In this document: positions 33,701 through 42,648 of the stretch, one piece after another | Numbering within the stretch: the first letter of the stretch is position 1 | Layout of the letters: each line of letters opens with the position of its first letter | DNA from: Baia soyae | GTDB lineage: Bacteria > Bacillota > Bacilli > Thermoactinomycetales > Thermoactinomycetaceae | Length of the DNA stretch: 50,097 nt | Reading direction: 5' to 3' | Assembly: GCF_004341445.1 (NCBI RefSeq) | Contig: NZ_SLXV01000020.1 | Coordinates: 1-50,097, forward strand | The notes under the pieces: model-generated | Told to the model about the DNA's origin: nothing | The model's database searches: none | What the model saw: the letters and a program-made list of their open reading frames with translations, nothing else | Program-made: the position numbers and the translations under genes

Positions 33701-36700
33701 AAAAAATAGATCGCAATGCATTGAAGAAATGGGAGATTGAAGAAGGGACCAAGCGTGGCGTAGCGCTACCGTCGACTCAAACGGAAATAGAGATCGCTTC
33801 GATCTGGCAGGAAATCCTTGGACTGGAACAGATTCATGCGGACGATAACTTCTTCCATATCGGCGGTCATTCGATTAGTGCGGTAAAAGTGATTAACCGA
33901 ATCCGAGATCGCTTTCAAATCAAAATGGCGCTACAGCAAGTGTTTCTTACGCCAGTACTGAGTGAGTTATCGGCTGTGATTGATACAGAGATAGCGAAAT
34001 CGAGTAGCTCTGACACGGACGATGCGAAGAAGATGAGCGACAATCCGCTACAACCGATGCCAAAACAAGAGGCATATACTCTCGCCCCGGTACAGTTGCC
34101 AGAGTGGTACTTGCACCACCTTGAGCCAGATAACCCATTTTATAATGTCAGCTTCGATGTGATGTTCCATGGTGATATGAACCTAGAGGCCTTCGAGTAC
34201 GCATGGCAAACGATTGTGGATCGTCACGCGGTGTTTCGCACTTCTTTCCGCAATGACAATGGAACTGCGTACCAAATCGTAGCTCCAAGTATGGAGATGA
34301 GGATCGGAAATCTATACGAAGACTACACCCATGTAGCAGAAGAGAAGATTCACGAAGTGACGAAGGAAGTAGCATATGCACATGCGAACCAATTGTTTCA
34401 TTTCGAGACCGGTCCATTGTTTTATACCAAATTAGTAGAATTCCCAGGCAAACAGTTCCTCTTTATGTTTGTAAGTCACCACATCATTTGGGATGAAACA
34501 TCCTCGATGAACTTGATGAAGGAATTCAATGAGCTATACAACGCATTTGTGATGAATCGTGAGCCACAGTTGCCAGAACTTGCGATCGACTATGTTGATT
34601 ATGCACAGTGGATGAATCGTTCGATTGAAGAAGGATACCTAGAAGAGCAACGCCAATATTGGTTGAAGAAATTTGCGGATGCTCCGAAAGGGCTTGATCT
34701 ACCTACCGATTATCCGAGACCGCCGATGGTTACATTTAATGGTGGCACGATTCTAGGAAGATTCCATCCCGAACTCCAAAAGCAGGTTACGGATTTTTGC
34801 CAGCAAAACAATATCACCTTGTACATGTTTTTGTTAGCCGTTTTAAACCTATATGTGCATCGTTTGAGCGGTCAACAGGACTTTGTCCTCGGCTCCCCGA
34901 TTCAAAATCGTGACGATGTAAAGCTAGAAAATATGCTGGGCTTATTTGCGACCGCGATTCCACTACGTTGCCTAATTGAAAAAGAGATGACGTTTGAACA
35001 GCTGGTTGCCCAAAGTAGACAAACGGCAATCGAAGCATACGATAACCACATCTATCCGAGCAATTTCGTGGTGGAGCAGATCGAAGCAGAAGTGGATCTA
35101 TCGCGTTCGAAGCTTTTTACGATCATGTATGGACTCCAAAATAACAAACAGGATCTCTTGAAGAGTCTTCAGTTTGAAGGGCTTACTTGCAACTTTAAAC
35201 TATATGACTTTATCGAAAGTAGCTCTCGCTTTGATTTGACCTTTGCTTTTGACGAGCTGGAAAGTGGCATTGAAATCAACTTGAACTACAACTCTGATCT
35301 GTTTAAGAAGTCAACGGCAGAGCGGATTGCGCAACAATTCATCTTGTTGACGGAACAAGTCGTAAGCACTCCAGAAAAGCAACTTCATGCCTATTCGCTA
35401 GTAACAGACGAAGAGAAGCACATGATCGTCAAAGAGTGGAATCAAACCGATAGTGAATATAGCGAGCAAATCTGTATCCATGAAAAGTTTGAACAACAGG
35501 CGGAGAAGACGCCGGATCATATAGCGGTTCAGCATCAAAATCTGACTCTCAGCTACCGTGAGCTAAATGAGCGGGCGAACCAACTGGCGCATCTGCTACA
35601 TGAACTGGGTGTGAAATCGGAAGATAAGGTAGGGATTACGTTAGAGTCATCGGCGGATATGCTCATCGCACTCGTAGCGGTACTAAAAGCAGGTGCTGCC
35701 TATGTACCTGTAAGCCCAGAGCTTCCTATCAACCGCCAAAAGACGATTATCGAACGAGCAGGCATTGAAGTGCTGATTACGACAAGTGAATTTGGTCGTG
35801 ACGATGTAGAATTTAGCGGACAGATGGTACAAATGGACACAGATCGCTCGCGAATCGAGGAGAAGTCTAAGCAAAATCTGGATCTATCTGTTTCCTCGAA
35901 CCAGTTGGCCTATGTGTTATTCACTTCGGGTACCACGGGGATGCCGAAGGGGATCGAAGTAGAGCATCGGGGTGTTATCAGCTTATTCGAGTGGAGTGGA
36001 CGGAAATATTCACTTACTAGTGCAGATGCAACGCTATTTATGACTCCGTATACCTTTGATGCATCCCTTCTGGAAACGTTTTGGCCGTTGATGTTTGGAG
36101 CGAAGGTGGTTATTCCAAACAAGGATGAGCTGAAGAATCCAGTTGCAATGGGTCAATTAGTGGCAGAGCATCAGATTACCATTCTCCAATTTGTACCGGT
36201 ATTGCTGGAAGCGTTCGTAAATGCGAGAAAGAATGGCGAGTTCCCGCAAACCCCGTCGCTACGCTATGTCATTTGTGGGGGTGCGGTACTTACACGAGAG
36301 TTGCGCGATAAATTTAGCAGTCAATTTACCTGTCATCTAAGCAATCATTATGGTCCGACAGAGGTGACCGTTGATGCGATTACATTTGATTGCAACGAGC
36401 CATTTGAAGGCAATGTGGTTCCAATCGGGAAGCCAATCGGCAATGCAAAAGTCTACTTGTTAGATGAGCAGATGAATCTCGTGCCAGTAGGGGTGCCAGG
36501 TGAAATCTATGTTGCTTCAGCTGGTTTAGCTCGTGGATATTTGCATGATGTGGATGCGACGAATCGAAGTTTTGTACCAGATCCATTTTCTACAGATCCT
36601 CAGTCACGTCTGTATAAGACAGGGGATGTCGCCAAATATCTCGAGGATGGAAACATCGTCTACTTGGGTCGTATCGATAACCAAGTGAAGGTGCGCGGGA

Positions 36701-38082
36701 ATCGAGTCGAGCTTGAAGAAGTGGAAAATTGGCTATCTTCGCATGATTCCATAACCAACTGTGCGGTCATTCATATGAAAGATGAGCGAATGGACGGACT
36801 GGTTGCCTATGTAGAGCTAGACCAAGAGGGGACTCCGCTTCAAGTGGGCGAAGAGAAGCTGAAACTATACACACTCTCTCAAATCCCAAGCTTAAAGCCT
36901 CGTATGGACGAGCTTCATTTGACAGCATGGCCGGCTTATTTTGCGGGAGAAGAAGTACAGCGTGAATATTGGCCAAAGCTGTTCCACCAATTTTCGGAGT
37001 ATCAATTTACGTTAATCGACCAAGCAGGACATGTGGTAGCAGGCGGAAATACAGTTCCGATTTACTGGGACGGTACGAACGATGGCTTACCACAAGGTTG
37101 GGATGCTGGTTTAGTGAAGGGCTTTACGGATGCGGAAACGGGTGTGGAACCGAATACGTTACTCGTTCTTGCTGGAGTGGTAGACGAGATGTATCAAGGA
37201 AAAGGGCTCGCCGCTATGTTGGTAAAAGCGTTTAAGCAATTGGCACTTGGACACGGATTAAAGCGTTTGATCGTACCGGTGCGTCCAACAGGTAAACATG
37301 CTTACCCAGATCTCAGCTTTACAGAGTACAGCGAGCTGTGCCGCGAAGACGGATTACCGGTTGATAACTGGCTACGTACACATGAACGTGTGGGCGGAAA
37401 AATCCTCAAAGTGGCAACCCAATCTCAATATGTAAAAGCAAGTGTCGCCGATTGGGGGCAATGGACAGGGACTTCGTTTACACAAAGTGGCTCTTACTCG
37501 GTACCAGATGCATTGCAACCTGTGCAGGTCGACTTGGAGCAAGGTATCGGAGAATACTGGGATCCAAGTGTGTGGATGGAGCATCCGGTTAACTCGGACA
37601 CATCCTATACATGGGAGTATGTGGATCCAGAGAAGATTCAAAGCTTCCTCAAACAATTCATGCCTGAGTATATGGTTCCGCAACAATACATGTTTATCAG
37701 CCATATGCCACTCATGAATAGTGGAAAAATCGATAAGAAGTCGTTGCCAGAGCCGACTCTGAATCTTCAAAGCCAAAGAGATTTCGTATTACCACAAAGC
37801 AAAACCGAAGAAGAGATTCTAGCAATCTGGAAAGAGATTTTACAACTGGATGAAATCAGTGTTACGGATAATTTCTTTGATCTGGGCGGTCATTCACTAA
37901 AGGCGACTCAAACAGTTACCAGACTGACGAAGGTATTTGGGATCCAATTTAACCTTCGAGAATTATTCCAGGCGGTTACGATTCGTTCCTTGGCTCAGTT
38001 AGTAGAGTCGAAACGAGATTTGCAGCCGACGAGTAGCACTTCCTTCAAAAAGGTAGAACGACGCACTAGAAGTAAAAAATAG
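30775..38082 (+). CDS. NRPS4: C-A-T-C-A(GNAT insertion)-T
   Basis: About 2435 residues, two modules. C1 (about 10-450; HHIIADG at H149/H150) is LCL-like. A1 (about 470-985; YTSGSTGNPKG at 633) has code D-I-W-E-I-T-A-D-D-K, like DIWEL-T codes I recall for diamino acids, so Dab or the 2,3-diaminopropionate made by the downstream genes is expected. T1: GGHSISA, S1033. C2 (about 1085-1530) has HHIIWDE (H1235/H1236, Gly replaced by Glu). A2 (from about 1555; FTSGTTGMPKG at 1716) has code D-A-L-Q-I-G-H-V-D-K, not recognised. Between its A8 (RIDNQVKVRGNRVELEEVE) and A9/A10 (MPEYMVP...NSGKIDKKSL) lies a ~260-residue GNAT-like insertion (about 2025-2285) with YQGKGLA at 2140. T2: GGHSLKA, S2374. ATG 30775 follows GGAAG; the upstream frame to 30670 lacks a ribosome binding site. 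Confidence 0.92.
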   Translation: MLTSTNQEVSKYELSHTQKRFWFTEQLEFVQEAKVNAMAHVSTAFTLKGNLDIAHFGQVLSQLVNRHDTLRTCFREEDGKPLQVIYSNIDYNVLMVDLTTETGSAQSDFLQRLVVAELNKPFDLNEAPLLRTTLYKLSESEHMCLIVAHHIIADGWAIDVFMSELAALYHANVNQLPNPLEPLAIQYSDFAHWHNEMLNGGELDEQRQFWLNRLAGELPDLNFPLDYSRPSMQKFDGDTVPLKIEGELMQKLKAACEKLDVSLYMFLLASFNVLLSKYTRNTDIIVGTSLSGRVHPEVSNLIGCFINALPVRNEVKGEESFQDFVKRIKQSVLEIYANQEYPFDRIVEELGVERNLSRNPIFDVMFEVHTLRTDKHAEVEVSSDLTLSFEKSLDHIRYSGFDFAFELFQSEGKIDGYIQYCTALFQRETIERLSRHFVQLISHVVENPEQNVCEIDMLCDEEKRQVLEKFNDLKSPYPVHVPMQQLFEEQVARTPEAIAVSFEGEELSYKELNERANRLAHLLRSQGVGVNQFVAVVSERNLDWFTTILAIFKSGAAYVPVDPNLPDERIAYIIRNSESKVVVTQSAFVERLTSHAGEMIQTLVSLDEQDLSEYSDENLKIANASTDLAYMIYTSGSTGNPKGALVRHDGMINHLFAKLESLGIGAEDVVVQNASVSFDISVWQALVALLAGAKTSIVSFEVARDQALLLEHLHKEKITVLETVPTLLFAFLDTVRGLAQSDRELPELRWMIATGEELPVKLVNSWFDLYPHIKLMNAYGPTECSDDVTQHVMSERIESEQRVPVGQPLANLNLYVVDQYNHLAPVGVKGEIWVSGIGVGDGYWKNAELTQEKFISNPFSVDPSHSRVYRTGDLGRWMTDGSLEFFSRIDFQVKVRGFRIELGEIESAIGNHPQVDEVAVIVKQAADGDNTLVAFYTSKQLLETNELQSYLRDILPYYTVPTHIIRIERMPLLTSEKIDRNALKKWEIEEGTKRGVALPSTQTEIEIASIWQEILGLEQIHADDNFFHIGGHSISAVKVINRIRDRFQIKMALQQVFLTPVLSELSAVIDTEIAKSSSSDTDDAKKMSDNPLQPMPKQEAYTLAPVQLPEWYLHHLEPDNPFYNVSFDVMFHGDMNLEAFEYAWQTIVDRHAVFRTSFRNDNGTAYQIVAPSMEMRIGNLYEDYTHVAEEKIHEVTKEVAYAHANQLFHFETGPLFYTKLVEFPGKQFLFMFVSHHIIWDETSSMNLMKEFNELYNAFVMNREPQLPELAIDYVDYAQWMNRSIEEGYLEEQRQYWLKKFADAPKGLDLPTDYPRPPMVTFNGGTILGRFHPELQKQVTDFCQQNNITLYMFLLAVLNLYVHRLSGQQDFVLGSPIQNRDDVKLENMLGLFATAIPLRCLIEKEMTFEQLVAQSRQTAIEAYDNHIYPSNFVVEQIEAEVDLSRSKLFTIMYGLQNNKQDLLKSLQFEGLTCNFKLYDFIESSSRFDLTFAFDELESGIEINLNYNSDLFKKSTAERIAQQFILLTEQVVSTPEKQLHAYSLVTDEEKHMIVKEWNQTDSEYSEQICIHEKFEQQAEKTPDHIAVQHQNLTLSYRELNERANQLAHLLHELGVKSEDKVGITLESSADMLIALVAVLKAGAAYVPVSPELPINRQKTIIERAGIEVLITTSEFGRDDVEFSGQMVQMDTDRSRIEEKSKQNLDLSVSSNQLAYVLFTSGTTGMPKGIEVEHRGVISLFEWSGRKYSLTSADATLFMTPYTFDASLLETFWPLMFGAKVVIPNKDELKNPVAMGQLVAEHQITILQFVPVLLEAFVNARKNGEFPQTPSLRYVICGGAVLTRELRDKFSSQFTCHLSNHYGPTEVTVDAITFDCNEPFEGNVVPIGKPIGNAKVYLLDEQMNLVPVGVPGEIYVASAGLARGYLHDVDATNRSFVPDPFSTDPQSRLYKTGDVAKYLEDGNIVYLGRIDNQVKVRGNRVELEEVENWLSSHDSITNCAVIHMKDERMDGLVAYVELDQEGTPLQVGEEKLKLYTLSQIPSLKPRMDELHLTAWPAYFAGEEVQREYWPKLFHQFSEYQFTLIDQAGHVVAGGNTVPIYWDGTNDGLPQGWDAGLVKGFTDAETGVEPNTLLVLAGVVDEMYQGKGLAAMLVKAFKQLALGHGLKRLIVPVRPTGKHAYPDLSFTEYSELCREDGLPVDNWLRTHERVGGKILKVATQSQYVKASVADWGQWTGTSFTQSGSYSVPDALQPVQVDLEQGIGEYWDPSVWMEHPVNSDTSYTWEYVDPEKIQSFLKQFMPEYMVPQQYMFISHMPLMNSGKIDKKSLPEPTLNLQSQRDFVLPQSKTEEEILAIWKEILQLDEISVTDNFFDLGGHSLKATQTVTRLTKVFGIQFNLRELFQAVTIRSLAQLVESKRDLQPTSSTSFKKVERRTRSKK

Positions 38083-38093
38083 TTTCCTATCAG

Positions 38094-38128
38094 AAGTGTT
38101 GGGTGGGGTTATACTCCACCCGGCACTT
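38094..38128 (+). promoter_or_regulatory. Intercistronic hairpin between NRPS4 and NRPS5
   Basis: AAGTG-x2-GGGTGG pairs with CCACCC-x2-CACTT. There is no U tract, so it is more likely an RNA-stability or translation-spacing element than a terminator. Confidence 0.4.
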
Positions 38129-38148
38129 GATAGCAAAGGAGTAGAGGT

Positions 38149-41100
38149 ATGTCGAACGTAGAACTATATGAGTCTTCTTCTGCACAGAAGCGACTCTATC
38201 TGATTCATCAATTACAAGCGATGAGTACCGCGTATAATCTCCCTCTCGTGATGATGGTAGAGGGCGCATTTGATAAAGCTCGTTTTAATGAAGCAGTAAA
38301 CAAGTTGATCCAGAGACATGAGGCTCTAAGAACGAGCTTTGTGGAAGAGAAGGGTGAAGTGTTACAGCAGGTATATGAGTCAATCGATACGACAGTCATA
38401 GAGCGAGGGATGGTAGAAGAAAAGGATATCGAACAGCTTGTAGACTCCTTTATCAGGCCTTTTCATCTCAAGCAAGCTCCGTTGCTCCGCGTAGAGATAG
38501 CTAATCTTTCAACGGAGAAGCATGTTTTGATGATGGATATTCATCATATCATCGCCGATGGGACTTCCATTCGGACCATGCTGGAGGAAATTCTCGCTTT
38601 TTACAATGGAATAGATCTGCCTGAGCTAGATGTTCAGTATGTGGACTTTGCCCTCTGGCAAAACGATTTCTTCCAATCTGAAGAGATCAAAACACAAGAA
38701 GAATACTGGTTGTCTACCTTTGCAGAAGAGGTGCCTGTGCTTCAGTTACCGCTCGATTATCCGCGCCCACCTGTGCAAACCTTTACCGGTGATCGGCACT
38801 CGTTTACCTTGGATGCCGTATTAACCGCACAGATTCAAGCGTTTGCTCGAAAAGAAGGCGTGACGCTCTATATGTTTTTGCTAGCGGCATATAATTTGTT
38901 ACTAGCCAAATATAGTGGGCAAGAATCGATCGTAGTGGGTTCGCCGATTGCGGGGAGGAAGCATGTAGAGTTTGAGCGAATCGTAGGCATGTTTGTGAAT
39001 ACACTTGCGATGCGCAACGAACCGAAAAGCGATAAAACGTTCCGCGCTTTCTTGCAAGAAGTAAAGACAAATGCACTAAAAGCATATGACAATCAAGACT
39101 TTCAATTTGAAGAACTAATTGAACGCTTAGGGATTACACGTGATCGGAGCAGACACCCCTTATTTGATACGATGCTAGCCGTACAAAATACGGATAAAAC
39201 TGCGATCGAATTTGCCGGTCTCCGCTTTACTCCTTATGAATTGGAAAATAAAACAGCTAAGTTTGATCTGTTTGTCGAGGTATTTGATCATGAGCAGGAA
39301 TTGGAGTTCCATCTTCAATACAATACCGGACTATTTCGCGAAGAAACGGTGAAACAGCTTGCTACTCATTTACAAAACATCATTCAAAGCGTACTCTCTC
39401 AGCCAGAGAAGCAGCTGTGCGAATTTGAACTGATAAAAGAAGAAGAGAGACAACAGCTTCTCGCGATGGGATCAGGCTACAAGTTGGATTCCCCGACCGA
39501 TCAAACGATTATGCAATTATTCGAGGAACATGTAGCGAAAACGCCAGACCATGTGGCCCTTGTGTTTGGCCAGACACAACTTACTTATCGTGAATTGAAT
39601 GAACGGGCGAATCGTCTTGCACGCACTATACGAGAAAAAGGAATCCATTCGGACTCATTTATAGGCGTAATGGCGCATCGATCCGTGGATATGATCGTAG
39701 CCATCTATGCGGTGTTAAAAGCAGGTGCGGCGTATGTGCCACTTGATCCAGACCTACCGATCGAACGGATCGCCTATATTTTAGATGATAGTAAGACGCA
39801 GGTACTGTTAACACAGGAAAAATATCGCGGGAAATTAGACTTTACAGGAGAAATTCTCTATCTAGAAGATGAATCACTTTATCAGAGTGACAGCCATAAT
39901 TTGGAGACCATTAACACCCCGCAAAGTATCGCCAATGTCATCTATACATCAGGTTCAACAGGCAATCCCAAAGGAGTGATGATTGAGCAGCATAGCATCG
40001 TAAATCTACTATGCGCGTTGCAAGACCAATATCCATTTGGCGAATCAGATGCCTATCTACTAAAAACCACATTTGCCTTTGATGTATCTGTAGCTGAGCT
40101 GTTTGGCTGGTTCTTTGGTGGACGACTCGTGATTTTAGAGCAGGGGCTGGAAAAAGATCCGTTTCGCATGTTACGAGCGATTGATCAATACCAAGTAACC
40201 TATCTCAACCTTGTCCCATCGATGCTTTCGATCCTTCTGGATACGATCACAGAAGACAAGCTAGCGATGTTAAATAGACTAAAATACTTGTTCGTTGCCG
40301 GCGAAGCGATTACACAGCCTGTTATTCATAAGTTTTATCAGCTTACTAATACGGTTCAGCTTAAAAACCTCTATGGACCTACTGAAATGACGGTTTATGC
40401 TACGGGCTACCCTTTAAGCAAAGAAGAGGATCATATCCATGTGCCAATTGGAAAACCACTTGCCAATATGGAGGCATATATTGTAAATAGTCATTCACAG
40501 CTACAACCAGTCGGAGTAATGGGCGAGTTATGTTTAGCGGGTAGAGGGATCGCGAGGGGTTATTTAAATAAGCCAGAGCTGACCGAAAAATCCTTTGTCG
40601 ATCATCCATATAGGCCGGGAACGAAGATGTATCGAACGGGTGATATTGCCAGATGGCTACCTTGTGGAAACATCCAATTTTTCGGGCGGATCGACCATCA
40701 AGTGAAGATTAGAGGCTATCGCATTGAGCTTGGAGAGATCGAGACCAAACTAGTAGAGCACCCAGCTATTCAGAAAGCGGTAGTAGTGGCTCATAAAAAT
40801 GAACGAGGCGATGCTTCTCTATGTAGCTATCTCGTTTCAGACGGCAAATGGACTTTATCAGAGCTACGCAAACATCTAGCGAAATCGCTACCTGATTATA
40901 TGATTCCTTGCTACTTTATGGAACTAGACGCGTTGCCGCTCACACCCAGCGGAAAAGTAGATAAGCGTGCTTTACCAGAACCGAATATTGAGGATCAAAT
41001 TCATAAAAAATACATGGCTCCAACCAACGAGGAAGAAATGACCATAGCTGAAATCTTTCAGGAGATACTGGGTATAGAGCGGGTTGGAATCGATGATCAC

Positions 41101-42618
41101 TTCTTCGAACTAGGCGGACATTCGCTCAAAGCGACGATGCTCATCTTACATGTCCATAAAAAGCTAGAAGTAGAGCTACCGATGCATGTGGTCTTTAATC
41201 GACCTACTGTAAAAGAAATAGCGGAGTATATCCGAGGCGCAGAAACGCATGATTATACTTCTATTCAACCAACGGCGAAACAAGCCAATTATCCAGTGAG
41301 TTCCGCACAAAAACGGATGTATATCATGAACGAAATGGCCCCTGATAGTACAGCCTTTAATATAACTAGCACGATGGTGATCAGAGGTGAGCTTGACTAT
41401 GGTTGGTTCGAAAACATATTTAACCAACTCGTTAAGCGCCACGAATCGCTCCGTACCTCGTTCGAATTAGTGGATGGGGAACCGGTTCAGATCATACATG
41501 ATGAAGTTGCTTTTACGATCGAAATGATGGAAGCGAAGTGGGAGAACGTACATCAAGTGATGAAACGATTCATCCGTCCATTTGACTTGAAAAAAGAGCC
41601 ACTCATCCGGGTTGGACTCATTCAAGTAGAGCCGACTGTTCATCTATTCATCATCGATATGCATCATATTATTTCAGATGGAACCTCAATCGGCATCATG
41701 ATCAAGGAATTTATTCGTCTATGCCGTGGGGAAGCACTCTCACCACTGCGTATTCAATATAAAGATTTCTCTGCTTGGCAAAATGAAGCCTTACAGTCTG
41801 ATGTGACGAAGAAACAGGAAGCGTATTGGCTGGAGCAATTTAAAGGCGATATCCCAACCTTACAGTTGCCAACGGATTATCCACGGTCAGACTCTGTGGA
41901 TCACAAGGGGAATTCTGCCTTGTTTCAAGTAAGCAAGGAGCAGGCTGACCTTCTATATCAATTCTCACGTGAACACGAGATGACTCTATTTATTCTCTTG
42001 CTCGCTGCATACAATATCTTACTTTACAAATATACAGCACAAGAAGATATCACCGTAGGTACACCTATCGCTGGCAGACAACATATCGATTTAGAAAACG
42101 TTGTGGGGATGTTTGTGAATACACTACCGATTCGCAGTCAACCAGCTGGTAAAAAGACGGTTCGAGAGTTCGTAACAGATGTAAAAAATCAAGTATTCGC
42201 TGCCTACGAGAATCAGGGATACCCATTAGAAGAACTCGTATTCCAATTAGGAATCGACCGTGAGGCGAATCGGAATCCGTTGTTTGATACCATGCTTGTG
42301 GTGCAAAACATGGAGATTCCAGAGATTGAGGTGGATCATCTTCAATTCCATCCTTATGAAGAAGAGTCACATACTTCGCAAGGAGCCTTAACTTGGGCGG
42401 CGATTGAAGGCGACGAGGGCCTATCTTTAGTTGCGGAGTATCAAGTAAGCCTATTTAAACAGGAAACCATCGAAATGATGGGGCAAGATTTTCTGACCGT
42501 GCTACAAAAAATGATGGAAAACTTGGATGAAACCATTATGGAATTGTCCATTCGTGAGAAACAAGAAGCAGATGTATCGGATGCTTTAAGTGCTCTTGAT
42601 GAAGAATTCGCCTTTTAA
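38149..42618 (+). CDS. NRPS5: C-A-T-C with unpaired terminal C domain
   Basis: 1489 residues. C1 (about 5-430): SSSAQKRLYLIHQL and HHIIADG (H132/H133). A (about 445-960): YTSGSTGNPKG at 599, NLYGPTEMTV, code D-V-A-N-F-A-L-V-Y-K, not recognised. T: GGHSLKA, S992. C2 (about 1045-1485) is full length, with SSAQKRMYIMNEM, HHIISDG (H1172/H1173) and the ENVVGMFVNTLPIR latch region, and ends the protein without a following A or T domain. A terminal C domain either releases the chain onto a free amine or works for another protein; here NRPS3, whose own C domain lacks the catalytic lobe, is the obvious partner. AAAGGAG precedes the ATG. The gap to sbnA is 30 bases, so they are co-transcribed. Confidence 0.92.
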   Translation: MSNVELYESSSAQKRLYLIHQLQAMSTAYNLPLVMMVEGAFDKARFNEAVNKLIQRHEALRTSFVEEKGEVLQQVYESIDTTVIERGMVEEKDIEQLVDSFIRPFHLKQAPLLRVEIANLSTEKHVLMMDIHHIIADGTSIRTMLEEILAFYNGIDLPELDVQYVDFALWQNDFFQSEEIKTQEEYWLSTFAEEVPVLQLPLDYPRPPVQTFTGDRHSFTLDAVLTAQIQAFARKEGVTLYMFLLAAYNLLLAKYSGQESIVVGSPIAGRKHVEFERIVGMFVNTLAMRNEPKSDKTFRAFLQEVKTNALKAYDNQDFQFEELIERLGITRDRSRHPLFDTMLAVQNTDKTAIEFAGLRFTPYELENKTAKFDLFVEVFDHEQELEFHLQYNTGLFREETVKQLATHLQNIIQSVLSQPEKQLCEFELIKEEERQQLLAMGSGYKLDSPTDQTIMQLFEEHVAKTPDHVALVFGQTQLTYRELNERANRLARTIREKGIHSDSFIGVMAHRSVDMIVAIYAVLKAGAAYVPLDPDLPIERIAYILDDSKTQVLLTQEKYRGKLDFTGEILYLEDESLYQSDSHNLETINTPQSIANVIYTSGSTGNPKGVMIEQHSIVNLLCALQDQYPFGESDAYLLKTTFAFDVSVAELFGWFFGGRLVILEQGLEKDPFRMLRAIDQYQVTYLNLVPSMLSILLDTITEDKLAMLNRLKYLFVAGEAITQPVIHKFYQLTNTVQLKNLYGPTEMTVYATGYPLSKEEDHIHVPIGKPLANMEAYIVNSHSQLQPVGVMGELCLAGRGIARGYLNKPELTEKSFVDHPYRPGTKMYRTGDIARWLPCGNIQFFGRIDHQVKIRGYRIELGEIETKLVEHPAIQKAVVVAHKNERGDASLCSYLVSDGKWTLSELRKHLAKSLPDYMIPCYFMELDALPLTPSGKVDKRALPEPNIEDQIHKKYMAPTNEEEMTIAEIFQEILGIERVGIDDHFFELGGHSLKATMLILHVHKKLEVELPMHVVFNRPTVKEIAEYIRGAETHDYTSIQPTAKQANYPVSSAQKRMYIMNEMAPDSTAFNITSTMVIRGELDYGWFENIFNQLVKRHESLRTSFELVDGEPVQIIHDEVAFTIEMMEAKWENVHQVMKRFIRPFDLKKEPLIRVGLIQVEPTVHLFIIDMHHIISDGTSIGIMIKEFIRLCRGEALSPLRIQYKDFSAWQNEALQSDVTKKQEAYWLEQFKGDIPTLQLPTDYPRSDSVDHKGNSALFQVSKEQADLLYQFSREHEMTLFILLLAAYNILLYKYTAQEDITVGTPIAGRQHIDLENVVGMFVNTLPIRSQPAGKKTVREFVTDVKNQVFAAYENQGYPLEELVFQLGIDREANRNPLFDTMLVVQNMEIPEIEVDHLQFHPYEEESHTSQGALTWAAIEGDEGLSLVAEYQVSLFKQETIEMMGQDFLTVLQKMMENLDETIMELSIREKQEADVSDALSALDEEFAF

Positions 42619-42648
42619 GAGTTGGGGACGGGGAGGATCGTCTAACAT

